The position numbers and the translations under genes are program-made. Under the pieces are notes generated by a model. That model saw only the letters and a program-made list of their open reading frames with translations, ran no database searches and had not been told where the DNA came from. From Xanthomonas floridensis (lineage in GTDB: Bacteria; Pseudomonadota; Gammaproteobacteria; Xanthomonadales; Xanthomonadaceae): a DNA stretch of 64,000 bases. Positions 17,769 to 30,864 of this stretch are shown here, in pieces (positions within the stretch are counted from its first letter, which is position 1; each line of letters starts with the position of its first letter). The DNA lies in assembly GCF_001642575.1 (NCBI RefSeq), contig NZ_LXNG01000055.1, positions 62,001 to 126,000 on the forward strand. Direction: 5' to 3'.

Positions 17769-18003
17769 ACAAGCTGGACGTGCGGTGCCCATCAAGCGAC
17801 GGATCTTCTCGGCTCTTTTCGCCGCGATTATCTCGCTGCGTCCATGAAGGACGAGCGCCGGCGGCGAACCGGGCACGTGCTGGAATACCTGGCAGATCTG
17901 GCCGCAGATCTGACCAGTCGATGACAGTGACGCGCGTTGCTGCAGCGCTTTAGCAGCGTCCAGCGTGCGCGGTCGTGCTCCACGCGTTACAGCGTGCGCT
18001 GCC

Positions 18004-18348
18004 TCATTCCAGGCGCTCCTGCTCGGGATGCAACGCCCGTACGCTGGCCACCTGCGGGCCGGTGAAGGCGATCAGTTGATCGCCGCGCAGCACCAGCTTG
18101 CCGCTGTGGCGATCCACGCCGTCGTAGGAATAGTCGAAGCGGAAGGTCCGCTCGAACCCCAGCCAGCCGGTGGGCATACGGCAGAGGCGGATGCCGGTGG
18201 AGTGCACGCTTTGATCCAACCACTGCACATCGGCGGCACGGCAGGCATTGCGGCCCAGCACCTCGGCGCGTTCGGCGGCGGCACGCGAGGAGTTCCAGAA
18301 CGCGACGATCGCCGCGCCAACGATCATGAAGACGATGAGACTAGGCAT
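18004..18348 (-). CDS. DUF3301 family protein
   Basis: A 114-residue protein with an N-terminal hydrophobic helix (PSLIVFMIVGAAIVAFW) and a soluble part with AERAEVLGRNACRAADVQWL, LDQSV and RTFRFDYSYDG, the pattern of the DUF3301 family of small membrane-anchored proteins found in Gammaproteobacteria. Two cysteines (NACRAA and RLCRMP) are present. Function is unknown. It is isolated, facing away from the downstream lhr gene. Confidence 0.8.
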   Translation of the reverse strand: MPSLIVFMIVGAAIVAFWNSSRAAAERAEVLGRNACRAADVQWLDQSVHSTGIRLCRMPTGWLGFERTFRFDYSYDGVDRHSGKLVLRGDQLIAFTGPQVASVRALHPEQERLE

Positions 18349-18710
18349 GGCGCCAATGTGCCATGGCCTTGCTTGCTCGACAATCGCAAAGCCGTGGTCC
18401 TGCACTGATCGACGCGGCGATGTCGGGGGCGGCGTCGAAGGCTCAGTCGCGTGACCGGCACCACGCGTGCCGCGGAGAGGACGGCCTCGCCTTTGTGACG
18501 CTGCCTTCTCGAGGTTGCCTGGTGAGCGAGGGAAGGGGGTGAGGTCGGCAGCAGACGCCCGTGAATCCGTTCACCACTGCTGCAGATGCCGGCTTGCATC
18601 CGTGCCGCAGCGGCGCCACCTCACAGGGACGTTTCCGCATTGAATTTAGATTCCGCGTTGACCCCATTCGGCCTGCCGCCTGGGCGGGTCACCTGCGACT
18701 GGTATCGCCC
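18349..18710. other. Gap between DUF3301 gene and lhr
   Basis: No gene is supported, although the lhr frame stays open to 18561 because of high GC. A stretch near 18511-18545 (GGTGAGCGAGGGAAGGGGGTGAGG) resembles the tail of the REP-like elements but has no clean hairpin. Promoters for both flanking genes should lie here; none is obvious. Confidence 0.4.
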
Positions 18711-23105
<4,395 letters not shown>

Positions 23106-23828
23106 CGGCTACCCGGCACCACCCAGCGCCACGGTGCCTCGATTGCCTTGCGGATGCCGATCCGTGGCGTTGCCAGCGGCGCGGCCGGCGGCGGCAGGCC
23201 GTCGTCTTCGATCCACAGCCGCGCTGCGGCATCGGTCAGGTCCAGTCCGTTATCGGCCGCGCTCACCCCAAACGCCTGCGCCAGCCGGCCGGGTCCGGTG
23301 GTCAGCACCTTGATGGGCACCCCGCCACGCGCCGCCTGCATGGTGTCTAGACCGTTCACTGGCTCCAGCGCGCGGATCAAGACCGCGTGCCCGGGCGCGC
23401 CGCCGCAGACGGCGTTGATCGCCCAATGCATGCCGTAGATGAAATACACATACAGGTGGCCGGCGGCGCCGAACATCACCTGGGTACGCGGCGTCATGCC
23501 CCGGAACGAATGCGCCGCCGGATCCTCGCTGCCGCAATAGGCTTCCACTTCGGTGATGCGGCCCCGGCGTCCATCGGAACTGACCAACAGCTTGTTGAGC
23601 AGGCGCGGGGCCACCTCGCGCGCATCGTGATCGTAGAAATGGCGGGGCAGGGGCGTGATCGGCATGCCGCAAGCCTAGCGAGGCGCTCGTGATGTCCCTG
23701 CGGACTGTCCTGGACAGGCCACCGCTCGGGGGTAGGGGTTTTCCGAATCGTGGCCTGCAGGAGCGTCTGCCCTGTCACAAAAGCGCATATCCACCTGGAT
23801 GAATAGCCGTTTAACGGCGGCAAACATC

Positions 23829-23855
23829 TCAAGCGCGTTTTGCCATCGCCGATAG
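23829..23855 (+). promoter_or_regulatory. Candidate FliA (sigma28) promoter of the MCP gene
   Basis: TCAAG at 23829-23833 and GCCGATAG at 23848-23855 are separated by 14 bases, close to the sigma28 pattern TAAAG-N-GCCGATAA. It lies about 110 bp upstream of the chemoreceptor start, which fits flagellar-class control of chemotaxis genes. Confidence 0.5.
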
Positions 23856-23965
23856 CTATCAACGATCGGTTAGACCAGCCGCATCGCCGCCATCGGCACA
23901 CGCAGCACCGTCGGTCGTCACTGCAGCGCCTGTGGCCCACGCATCATTCTCACGAGAACTCCCCA

Positions 23966-25624
23966 ATGTTAGGCAACTTCAAAATCGGAACCAGGCTGAT
24001 CATGGCGTTCCTGATCGTTTCGGCGATCGGCGCATGCATCGGGTGGGTGGGCTATTCCAACTCCGGCCGCATCAGCGACCTGTCGACCTCGCTGTACGAG
24101 CGCGAATTGCTGGGCTTGTCCAACGTCAAGGAAGCCAACATCAACCTGATCTACGCCGGCCGCGCGCGCGCCAACCTGTTGCTGGCCAGCAGCGCGGAAG
24201 AGCGCCAGTCGCATGTGCAGAACATCGACAAGTACACCGCCAAGGTGGTCGACCACATGGCGCGTGCGCGCGACAGCTTCCAGACCGAGGAAGGCAAGAA
24301 CAAGCTGGCGCAGTTCGATCGCGCCTGGCAGACCTATCTGGACGAACGCGGGCGTTTCATCGAAGCGGCCAACCGCGAAGCACTGCGCGAGGCCAACCCC
24401 GAGCTGGCCGCGCTTTCGCGTGCGGTACGCGCCAGCTCGGACGAAGTGGATACCTTGATGACCGACCTGAGCGGCCTGCGCGAGCGCAGCGCGGCCTCTG
24501 CCAACGCCGAAACCGGCGCCATCCATGCGCGTAGCTCCAAGCTGTTGATCGCCATCATCTGCAGTGGCGTACTGCTCGGCGCCATTCTGGGCGTGGTGAT
24601 CAGCCGCAGCGTCACCGGCCCGATCCGGCGCGCCGTCTCGGTGGCCAACGGGCTGTCGGAAGGGGACCTGACCATGCAGATCGATGTGCACGGCCGCGAC
24701 GAAACCGCGCAGCTGCTCGAAGCGATGCGCACCATGGTGCAGAAGTTGTCGCAGGTGGTGGGCGAGGTGAATACCAGCGCCGAGACCCTGGCCAGCGCCT
24801 CCGAAGAAGTCAGCGCCACCGCACAGTCGCTGTCGCAGGCGGCCAGCGAACAGGCGGCCGGAGTCGAGGAAACCAGCGCCTCGCTGGAGCAGATGACCGC
24901 CTCGATCAGCCAGAACACCGAAAACGCACGCATTACCGACGGCATGGCCACCCAGGCCGCCAAGGAAACCATCGAAGGCGGCGAAGCGGTGGTGGCCACC
25001 ACCCAGGCGATGAAGCAGATCGCGCAGAAGATCGGCATCATCGACGACATCGCGTATCAGACCAATCTGCTCGCGCTCAATGCCGCCATCGAAGCGGCGC
25101 GTGCCGGCGAACATGGCAAGGGTTTTGCGGTGGTGGCTGCCGAAGTACGCAAGCTGGCCGAACGCAGCCAGGTGGCGGCGCAGGAGATCGGCGAGGTGGC
25201 CAGCTCCAGCGTGGAACTGGCCGATCGCGCCGGGCGCCTGCTGGACACCATCGTGCCCAGCATCAAGCGCACCTCGGATCTGGTGCAGGAAATCTCTGCC
25301 GCCTCCGAAGAACAATCGTCCGGTGTCAGCCAGATCAATTCGGCGGTGGTGCAGTTGAGCCAGACCACCCAGCAGAACGCCAGTGCCTCCGAAGAACTGG
25401 CCGCCACTGCCGAGGAGATGAGCGCGCAGGCCGAGCAGCTGCAGCAGAGCATGGCGTTCTTCCGCCTGGGCGGGCAGGGGCCGGCGACCATGCCGCCCAA
25501 GCGCGGCAAGCAGGTCGCCGCACGCCCGGTACGCGCCGCAGGTGCGCGCGGCTGGCGCAGCAGCGCGGCGCCAGCCTACGCGATGTCCGAGGGCCCGGAC
25601 GAAGGCCAGTTCGCTCGCTTCTGA
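23966..25624 (+). CDS. Methyl-accepting chemotaxis protein
   Basis: A 552-residue transmembrane chemoreceptor. TM1 (about 11-30), a periplasmic four-helix-bundle sensor (about 31-190), TM2 (about 191-212), a HAMP domain and a complete signalling domain are visible. The hairpin tip [20 protein letters not shown] begins near residue 359, with glutamate/glutamine-rich methylation helices on both sides. There is no NWETF-type CheR tether at the C-terminus; it ends EGQFARF. Its gene is followed 11 bp later by cheW. The ligand is unknown. A FliA-like promoter lies upstream. Confidence 0.94.
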   Translation: MLGNFKIGTRLIMAFLIVSAIGACIGWVGYSNSGRISDLSTSLYERELLGLSNVKEANINLIYAGRARANLLLASSAEERQSHVQNIDKYTAKVVDHMARARDSFQTEEGKNKLAQFDRAWQTYLDERGRFIEAANREALREANPELAALSRAVRASSDEVDTLMTDLSGLRERSAASANAETGAIHARSSKLLIAIICSGVLLGAILGVVISRSVTGPIRRAVSVANGLSEGDLTMQIDVHGRDETAQLLEAMRTMVQKLSQVVGEVNTSAETLASASEEVSATAQSLSQAASEQAAGVEETSASLEQMTASISQNTENARITDGMATQAAKETIEGGEAVVATTQAMKQIAQKIGIIDDIAYQTNLLALNAAIEAARAGEHGKGFAVVAAEVRKLAERSQVAAQEIGEVASSSVELADRAGRLLDTIVPSIKRTSDLVQEISAASEEQSSGVSQINSAVVQLSQTTQQNASASEELAATAEEMSAQAEQLQQSMAFFRLGGQGPATMPPKRGKQVAARPVRAAGARGWRSSAAPAYAMSEGPDEGQFARF

Positions 25625-25635
25625 GAGATCGATCG

Positions 25636-26145
25636 ATGACTGCACAGACTTCCGATGCAATGCCCGGCGACGCCGATGCGGCCGCCCAGTACCTGACCTT
25701 TCAGCTCGATGGCGAAACGTTTGCCACCAGCATTCTCGGCATTCGCGAAATCATCCAGTACCGCACCCCGACGCCGGTGCCATCGATGCCGGCCTGCGTG
25801 CGCGGAGTGATCAACCTGCGCGGGGCGGTGGTGCCGGTGGTGGACCTGCAGGCGCGGCTGGGACGCGCCGACAGCGCCATCAACAAGCGTAGTTGCATCG
25901 TGATCCTGTCCACCGAGCAGGCCCAGGGCACCCAGGTGATCGGCGTGCTGGTGGACGCCGTCAACGCGGTGATCGAACTGGCCGACCAGGATATCGAAGC
26001 GGCGCCGGCGTTCGGAACGCATATCCGCCGCGATCTGCTGCGCGGCATGGGCAAGGTGGGCGAACGTTTCGTGGTGCTGCTGGAGATGGAGCAGGTGCTG
26101 CAGGTGGAGGAAATCGCCGGCAGCGCGGAGGTGCTGGCGGCCTGA
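25636..26145 (+). CDS. cheW: Chemotaxis coupling protein CheW
   Basis: CheW links chemoreceptors to the CheA kinase. The 169-residue product is a single CheW domain: YLTFQLDGETFATSILGIRE at the N-terminus, then the hallmark RGVINLRGAVVPVVDLQARLG and a C-terminal helix ending VEEIAGSAEVLAA. It follows the MCP gene by 11 bp on the same strand, so both are likely co-transcribed. The first about 17 residues are a variable leader. Confidence 0.95.
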   Translation: MTAQTSDAMPGDADAAAQYLTFQLDGETFATSILGIREIIQYRTPTPVPSMPACVRGVINLRGAVVPVVDLQARLGRADSAINKRSCIVILSTEQAQGTQVIGVLVDAVNAVIELADQDIEAAPAFGTHIRRDLLRGMGKVGERFVVLLEMEQVLQVEEIAGSAEVLAA

Positions 26146-26561
26146 GCGTCGCTTGCCGGTGTCGTACCACGTGCCGGTGATACTGTCGGCTGGCGTGGCA
26201 CAAGGGCAGTCGCGACATCCGACGACTGCCTGGCAATGGTCTGCTGATACGTCGGGATGTGGAGTGCCGTAGGCCACGTCGGCCTGTGGTGCCCACGCGC
26301 GCCCCGAGCACGGCGGATGTTGGACGGACCACCGGCGCCATGCGAAGCGGTCGGCAAGATCAGCGTGTTACAGCGCTGAGCACCATCTCGATGGATCTGT
26401 GCGCGATGGACAACGTCGCCAATGGGCTGCGCCTGCATGGTCAGTACGCGCTGAGCGCGCTTGCGAAGGCAATGCCGCGATCAACCGAGCCGGCCTCTCA
26501 AGTGAAACCGTTTGCTCAACGCAACGGCAGATCACCACGACACGCCGGCACGTCGGGTTGC
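26146..26561. other. Gap between cheW and the GAF-GGDEF gene
   Basis: The two genes converge on this 416-bp gap. No gene, clear terminator hairpin with U tract, or repeat was identified. Confidence 0.4.
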
Positions 26562-27635
26562 TCAGTCGTGCAGCTGCCATCCGGTGAAGCGCTGCACGCG
26601 GTTACGCCCAGCCATGATCGCCAGCTGCAAGGCATGCCGTGCGCGTGCCAGCAGCGCGTTTGTCTCCAACGCATCGTCCGGGGTCGCTTCCACCAGCCCT
26701 GCGCTGATGGTCAACGCGCCGCCAGGCCACTGTGCCTCTGCGATGGCCTGTCGAATCCCGTCGATTGCGCTGAGCGCACCAGTCGCCGGGGGCGCCGGCA
26801 GCGCCACGCACAGCCGGTCGCCACTCAGGCGCGCGACGATGGTGTCCTGCGGCAGGCGGGCCTCGATCATGCCAGCGGCCTGGATCAGGGTCGCCTCCGC
26901 AGCTGCTGCACCGGCGTGCAAACGCTGCCGTTTGAAGCCATCCAGGTCGATCAGCGCCACGCTCACTGCCTGACCCGACGTCGGTGCCATCGCCTGCAAG
27001 GCGCGCTCCAGCCCGGCGTGATTCCACAGGCCGGTACTTGCATCGCGTAGCGCATCCAGTTCGACAAGCCTGGCTGCACGCCGCAATTGGATGGTGTCCA
27101 CCACCTGGCGGGCCAGCGACCGCAATGCATCGCGCTCTGCGCTGGACAGACGCCGCGGCGCCCGATCCAGCACGCACAAGGTGCCCAGCGCGATGCCGTC
27201 AGAGGTGAGCAGTGGCGCACCGGCATAGAAGCGGATCTGCGGCTCGCCGGTCACCAGGGCATTGTCGACGAAGCGCGGGTCCAGATGGGTATCGGCGACC
27301 TCCATCACCTGGTCCGGCTGCAGGAGTGCGTGCGCACAGAACGAGAGCGTGCGTGGCGTCTCGCTCGGCTGCATGCCGACGCGCGACTTGAACCATTGCC
27401 GCTGCGTATCCACCAGGGAGATCAGCGCCATCGGCGTGCGGCAGGTGGCTGCGGCAGTGGCGGTGAATGCGTCGTAGCGCGGCTCGGGCGGAGTATCCAG
27501 CAACTGGTACTCATGCAGTGCGGCCAGGCGCTCGTCTTCGTTGGCCGGCAGCCGCGCGCCCGGATGGGCGGCGAAGTCGCCCGGCAGCAGGCTGGCGTGG
27601 ACCAGGTTCAGTGCAGGCGCGTCTGGAATCTGCAT
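26562..27635 (-). CDS. GAF domain protein with degenerate GGDEF domain
   Basis: The 357-residue cytoplasmic product has a GAF domain (about 50-185; LISLVDTQRQWFKSRVG and FYAGAPLLTSDG are typical of GAF-GGDEF proteins) and a C-terminal diguanylate-cyclase-like domain. The active-site GGDEF is replaced by SGDRL (271-275), and the DLDGF segment at 230-234 is not followed by the usual IND..GH motif. It therefore probably does not make c-di-GMP and may be a sensor or binding protein. It is monocistronic and convergent with cheW. Confidence 0.85.
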   Translation of the reverse strand: MQIPDAPALNLVHASLLPGDFAAHPGARLPANEDERLAALHEYQLLDTPPEPRYDAFTATAAATCRTPMALISLVDTQRQWFKSRVGMQPSETPRTLSFCAHALLQPDQVMEVADTHLDPRFVDNALVTGEPQIRFYAGAPLLTSDGIALGTLCVLDRAPRRLSSAERDALRSLARQVVDTIQLRRAARLVELDALRDASTGLWNHAGLERALQAMAPTSGQAVSVALIDLDGFKRQRLHAGAAAAEATLIQAAGMIEARLPQDTIVARLSGDRLCVALPAPPATGALSAIDGIRQAIAEAQWPGGALTISAGLVEATPDDALETNALLARARHALQLAIMAGRNRVQRFTGWQLHD

Positions 27636-27826
27636 GCAGGACCTTCGAAGCAGTGCGCCGGCGGCGCCGTCAATAAAATGGATCCATCAACGCAACGCCG
27701 GTGCGCTCGTTCCGAACGATGGAAGCTGCGCATCGGCCACCAGTGCCCAACGCCTGACCCGATCTTGCCATAGCGTTGCCGCTGCCGATGCGGTCGCGTC
27801 CGCAAACAGGCCAGAGAATTCGGCGG

Positions 27827-28003
27827 TTACTCGCCCTGACCGCGTTGTCCCTTGGGGCGGCGGCTGTGCTCGTCGTGCACCTTCAGGTCGTCCTGGCCTG
27901 GGCGCTGTTTGGCGGTGTCGTCCTGCTTGCGCGATTCGCGGCTTTCGGCAACGCCGTTGGCATCGTCGGCGACGTCGTCGGGCTGGGGGGGATGCTTGCT
28001 CAT
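27827..28003 (-). CDS. Small hydrophilic protein (58 residues) of unknown function
   Basis: Reading from ATG 28003 to TAA 27827 gives a highly charged 58-residue protein starting MSKHPPQPDDVADDANGVAE and ending RRPKGQRGQGE. It has no hydrophobic segment and is rich in Asp, Gln, Lys and Arg, so it is likely disordered. Codon use in this frame is better than in the overlapping plus-strand frame. No ribosome binding site is strong. I know of similar small hydrophilic hypothetical proteins in xanthomonads, but assign no function. Confidence 0.55.
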   Translation of the reverse strand: MSKHPPQPDDVADDANGVAESRESRKQDDTAKQRPGQDDLKVHDEHSRRPKGQRGQGE

Positions 28004-28133
28004 GACTGCGGTCCTGCGTGATGGTTGCAGCCACGGTAACGCGCGCGATGTGATCCCGGCGCCATGGCGCGGACGCGGCCGCGCGGCGACCGCCCTCGCG
28101 GTGACATTTGTCGGCGAGGCGCCCGGCCCGCAG

Positions 28134-28168
28134 CAAAAAGCCCCGAACGCGGACGTTCGAGGCTTTTG
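28134..28168 (-). terminator. Rho-independent terminator of tRNA-Ala
   Basis: On the minus strand AAAAGCC and GGCTTTTTG bracket an inner GAACG/CGTTC hairpin, directly after the tRNA CCA end by 11 bases, and the stem ends in a T run. Confidence 0.75.
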
Positions 28169-28178
28169 CTTGATGCGG

Positions 28179-28254
28179 TGGTGGAGCGGAAGGGGATCGA
28201 ACCCTCGACCTTCGCGATGCGAACGCGACGCTCTCCCAGCTGAGCTACCGCCCC
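28179..28254 (-). tRNA. tRNA-Ala (anticodon CGC)
   Basis: The 76-base cloverleaf folds completely: acceptor GGGGCGG with CCGCTCC (one G-T pair), D arm GCTC/GAGC, anticodon stem TCGCG/CGCGA around loop TTCGCAT, T arm GAGGG/CCCTT with TTCGATC, and an encoded CCA. The anticodon CGC is at 28219-28221 and reads the alanine codon GCG, abundant in this GC-rich genome. Confidence 0.95.
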
Positions 28255-28264
28255 ACGTGTCTCG

Positions 28265-28294
28265 ATTCTAACCACATGCCGCGCGCTTCGCCAA
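28265..28294 (-). promoter_or_regulatory. Candidate promoter of tRNA-Ala
   Basis: On the minus strand TTGGCG (28294-28289) and TAGAAT (28270-28265) are 18 bp apart, and the -10 lies 10 bases before the tRNA 5' end. Confidence 0.5.
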
Positions 28295-28341
28295 GCGAAG
28301 GACCGCAGCCGACCATGCCGAGGGACACGGTCGTACAGGCA

Positions 28342-28743
28342 TTACTCGCGAACCAGCGGGAACTTGAGGTCCGGGTTCTTGGCCTTCCATTCCTTGTACG
28401 ACACCGAACCTTCCCATGCGGCAAAGGCCTTGGGGGTGCGGCCGCGGCCGGACCAGGTTTCGCCGGTATGCGGCAGTTCGTACTTGGGCTTGACTTCGCT
28501 GCGGCCGCTCTTGACCACTTCCTTGCGCGCAGCGGTGGTGCCCAGGTAGGCGGCAATATCGTTGCGCTGCTTGGTGTTGAAGTGACCGGCAAACTGTTCG
28601 AGCAGCGACACGATGGTGGCATGCGCCGAGGATGCCTCGCTGGCGCGCTCGGTTTTCTCCTGTTCTTCCAGCTTTTGCAGCTCGTCCAGCAGCTTGGCCT
28701 TGGCTTGCGCGATGGAATCCAGTTTCGAAGAGGTATTGCTCAC
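28342..28743 (-). CDS. H-NS family nucleoid-associated protein
   Basis: The 133-residue product has an N-terminal coiled-coil oligomerisation region (about 1-60, rich in Leu, Lys and Glu) and a C-terminal DNA-binding domain with the motif TWSGRGRTPKAF near 96-108, the SGRGR core being the minor-groove hook of H-NS-like proteins in proteobacteria. Such proteins silence AT-rich, often horizontally acquired, DNA. Its stop lies 87 bp before the tRNA-Ala gene on the same strand. A GCCCTAGGGC palindrome sits at 28778-28787, upstream of the start. Confidence 0.9.
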   Translation of the reverse strand: MSNTSSKLDSIAQAKAKLLDELQKLEEQEKTERASEASSAHATIVSLLEQFAGHFNTKQRNDIAAYLGTTAARKEVVKSGRSEVKPKYELPHTGETWSGRGRTPKAFAAWEGSVSYKEWKAKNPDLKFPLVRE

Positions 28744-29151
28744 AGAGGTATGGCCTCGGAATAAGAGTGGAGACGCCGCCCTAGGGCGCGCGCCATTATG
28801 ACATGCGGCCCGGGGGCGGCCGCTGCGGGTAAGGGGTATGCACGACAGGACGGCAGTTCTTCACAGGCTCTGCTCGGCTGCTTTCGCATTGTCGCTGCGT
28901 GCATGCCCAGCTTACACGCCCATGCCGGCGAACCCGACCATGAATAGAGGCAAGTGTGCGATGCGTGGCGATCCGCGCGGCCGCAGGCGCGCAGACCCCG
29001 GTTGCGCTGCTGTCGGTGCTGCTGCCCGGCGGGCCGACATGGCTGGCAGGCAACGTGCGCACTCCGCAATGGTCATGGACACAGATAGGCGGGCGCGTCC
29101 CGCTGCGGACGGAATCGCGCCGCGCGTCATCGCTGCGCCTGGCGTCGGCCG
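28744..29151. other. Gap between hns-like gene and ligD remnant
   Basis: No gene is supported. It contains the 10-bp palindrome GCCCTAGGGC at 28778-28787, 35 bp upstream of the H-NS-family gene, which could be an operator for it. The rest is unremarkable GC-rich sequence. Confidence 0.4.
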
Positions 29152-29442
29152 ATGAGCCTGAGCGACTACCGCCGCAAGCGCCGCTTCGACAAGACCCGCA
29201 AGCCGGAGCCGGGCAAGGCCCTGCCGGCCGGCCGGCGCGCGATCTTCGGGGTGCAGCTGCACCGGGCCAGCCGCCGGCACTACGACTTTCGCCTGCAGGT
29301 TGGCGATGCGTTGAAGAGCTGGGCGGTGCCCGAGGGGCCGAGTGACGACCCCAAGGTCAAGCGCATGGCAGTGGAGGCGGAGGATCACCCGGTGGACTAG
29401 GCCGGTTTCGAGGGTGAGATCCACAGCGTATCCAGGCGGTAG
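29152..29442 (+). pseudogene. ligD: Remnant of LigD 3'-phosphoesterase domain
   Basis: The first 82 codons encode the start of a LigD N-terminal phosphoesterase domain: SLSDYRRKRRFDKT, the metal-site motif LHRASRRHYDFRL and KSWAVPEGPSDDPKVKRMAV followed by EDHPVD. A TAG at 29398-29400 replaces the expected tyrosine; the frame then continues AGFEGEI, the expected family sequence, before diverging to a second stop at 29440-29442. Polymerase and ligase domains are absent. A full LigD is around 800-900 residues, so this is a broken or truncated copy. A perfect 14-bp hairpin follows at 29489-29520. Confidence 0.8.
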
Positions 29443-29488
29443 TTGCTGCTTTCCTGGCGCGTCTAGCCCTGGGAGATGATCGGCACAT

Positions 29489-29520
29489 AACAGAAGCCCG
29501 CATCGCTGCGGGCTTCTGTT
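29489..29520. terminator. Strong bidirectional hairpin
   Basis: AACAGAAGCCCGCA and TGCGGGCTTCTGTT form a perfect 14-bp stem around the loop TCGC. It lies after the ligD remnant and beyond the rnd stop on the opposite strand, so it can end transcripts from either side. Confidence 0.75.
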
Positions 29521-29675
29521 TGCGTGGCCGGCTTGGAGCGGCGAACAGAATGGCGAGTCGCTGTCAGGTGGGCGTAAATCGTGCACTCGGCACCGAATTG
29601 CAGGAGTGGTCAATGCCACACCAAGCAGCGGCCGCGCACACCTGGTGGCTGCGCAGTCGTGTTGTTCACCCGCTC

Positions 29676-30770
29676 TTAGTTGCCTGCGCCGTCGTCCAGC
29701 AACGGCAGCAACTGCGCTTCCAGCAGCGCACGACGCCACTGCCCCAACGCGGCCGGCCAGCCGTGCTGCTCGATCAAACTTTCCAGGTGCCGGCGTGAGG
29801 CCAGCAGGCCGTCTGGCAGGCCGAGTTCGCGGCTGCGTTGTGCCACCGCTTCCTGCAGCCGCTTGAGCACCGCCTTGTTGCCATCGGTGGCGGCCTGCGC
29901 CAGCGGCGCGTGGTCTTCGTCGGGCAGCGGCGTGTTGAGCGCGTCCCATACCGCATTGGCCAGCTTGCGCGGCGCCTTGGGAAACTTGTCGAACTGCTGC
30001 AGCAGCGCGTCCAGGTCGGCCGGCGGAAAGCGTGCCAGCTGGCTGGCCAGCTCGTTGTCCAGGATCCAGCTACGCGGGCGGTCGCTCTGGCGTGCCTGCA
30101 GATCGCGCCAGCGCAGCAAGCGCAGCAGCCGGCGTTGCGCCGCCGGCTCCAGGAACTGTGCGGTGCGCAGGCTCACATGCGGCCAGCGCTCGCCGTCATC
30201 GTGCTCGACCGTGGCGAGCAGGCGCTCGGCATCTTCGTCCAGCCAGTCCAGGCGGTTCTGTTCGGTGAGACGGCGCGTGAGCGCATCGTGGATCGCAAAC
30301 AGGTAACGCACATCGTCGGCGGCGTACTCCAGTTGCGCTGGCGACAGCGGGCGCCGCATCCAGTCCGAACGCGTTTCGCCCTTGGTCAACAGCGTGCCGG
30401 TGATTTCCTGCACCAGCTTCTGGTAGCCCATGCCACCGCCCACACCGGCCAGCGCCGCGGCGATCTGGGTATCGAACAGCGGGCGCGGCAACACGCCGCA
30501 GGCGCACTTGAAGGTGACCAGGTCTTCGCTGGCGCTGTGCATCACCTTGATGATGTCGGTGGCGGTCAACCACGCGCTGAGCGCTTCGTTCATGCCCGGG
30601 ATCAGCGGATCGATCAGCAGGATCTCCTCGCCGATGGCCATCTGCACCAGCGCCAGCTGCGGCCAGTAGGTGCGTTCGCGAATGAATTCGGTATCCAGGC
30701 CGATGCGCGAAGGACGCGATGCCTGCAGGCGTTCGCTCAGCTCGGAGGGGTGGGTGATCCAATGGGGCAC
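29676..30770 (-). CDS. rnd: Ribonuclease D
   Basis: RNase D is a 3'-5' exoribonuclease that trims tRNA and other stable RNA precursors. The 364-residue product has the DEDD exonuclease domain (IGLDTEF with D26 and E28; MHSASEDLVTF; and ELEYAADDVRYL-type third motif reading LEYAADDVRYL) followed by HRDC domains. The chosen start is GTG 30770 (VPHWITHPSE), which gives the normal length; the frame stays open far upstream only because of GC bias. It is divergent from a lipoprotein gene, with a TTCTGCGC tandem repeat in the gap. Confidence 0.93.
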   Translation of the reverse strand: MPHWITHPSELSERLQASRPSRIGLDTEFIRERTYWPQLALVQMAIGEEILLIDPLIPGMNEALSAWLTATDIIKVMHSASEDLVTFKCACGVLPRPLFDTQIAAALAGVGGGMGYQKLVQEITGTLLTKGETRSDWMRRPLSPAQLEYAADDVRYLFAIHDALTRRLTEQNRLDWLDEDAERLLATVEHDDGERWPHVSLRTAQFLEPAAQRRLLRLLRWRDLQARQSDRPRSWILDNELASQLARFPPADLDALLQQFDKFPKAPRKLANAVWDALNTPLPDEDHAPLAQAATDGNKAVLKRLQEAVAQRSRELGLPDGLLASRRHLESLIEQHGWPAALGQWRRALLEAQLLPLLDDGAGN

Positions 30771-30796
30771 GTGATTTCCGTCGACAGCAAGGGTTT

Positions 30797-30813
30797 GCGC
30801 AGAACGCGCAGAA
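30797..30813. repeat. Tandem GCGCAGAA repeat between divergent genes
   Basis: GCGCAGAA occurs at 30797-30804 and again at 30806-30813, separated by one base, in the 94-bp gap between rnd and the FGE-like lipoprotein gene. It could be a direct-repeat operator. Confidence 0.3.
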
Positions 30814-30864
30814 TAGCCTAACGTCGCGATCGCCTGTCGTGCGGCAGAGCACTGGAAGGAGCAG

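Noticed and set aside
17765..17953. 62-codon plus-strand frame after the small unknown gene
   Set aside because: It lacks a ribosome binding site and has Arg/Ser-rich shadow composition; a GCAGATCTG direct repeat at 17892-17912 looks incidental.
27852..28271. Plus-strand frame across the tRNA-Ala gene
   Set aside because: It reads through a tRNA and its terminator; such frames are a known annotation artefact.
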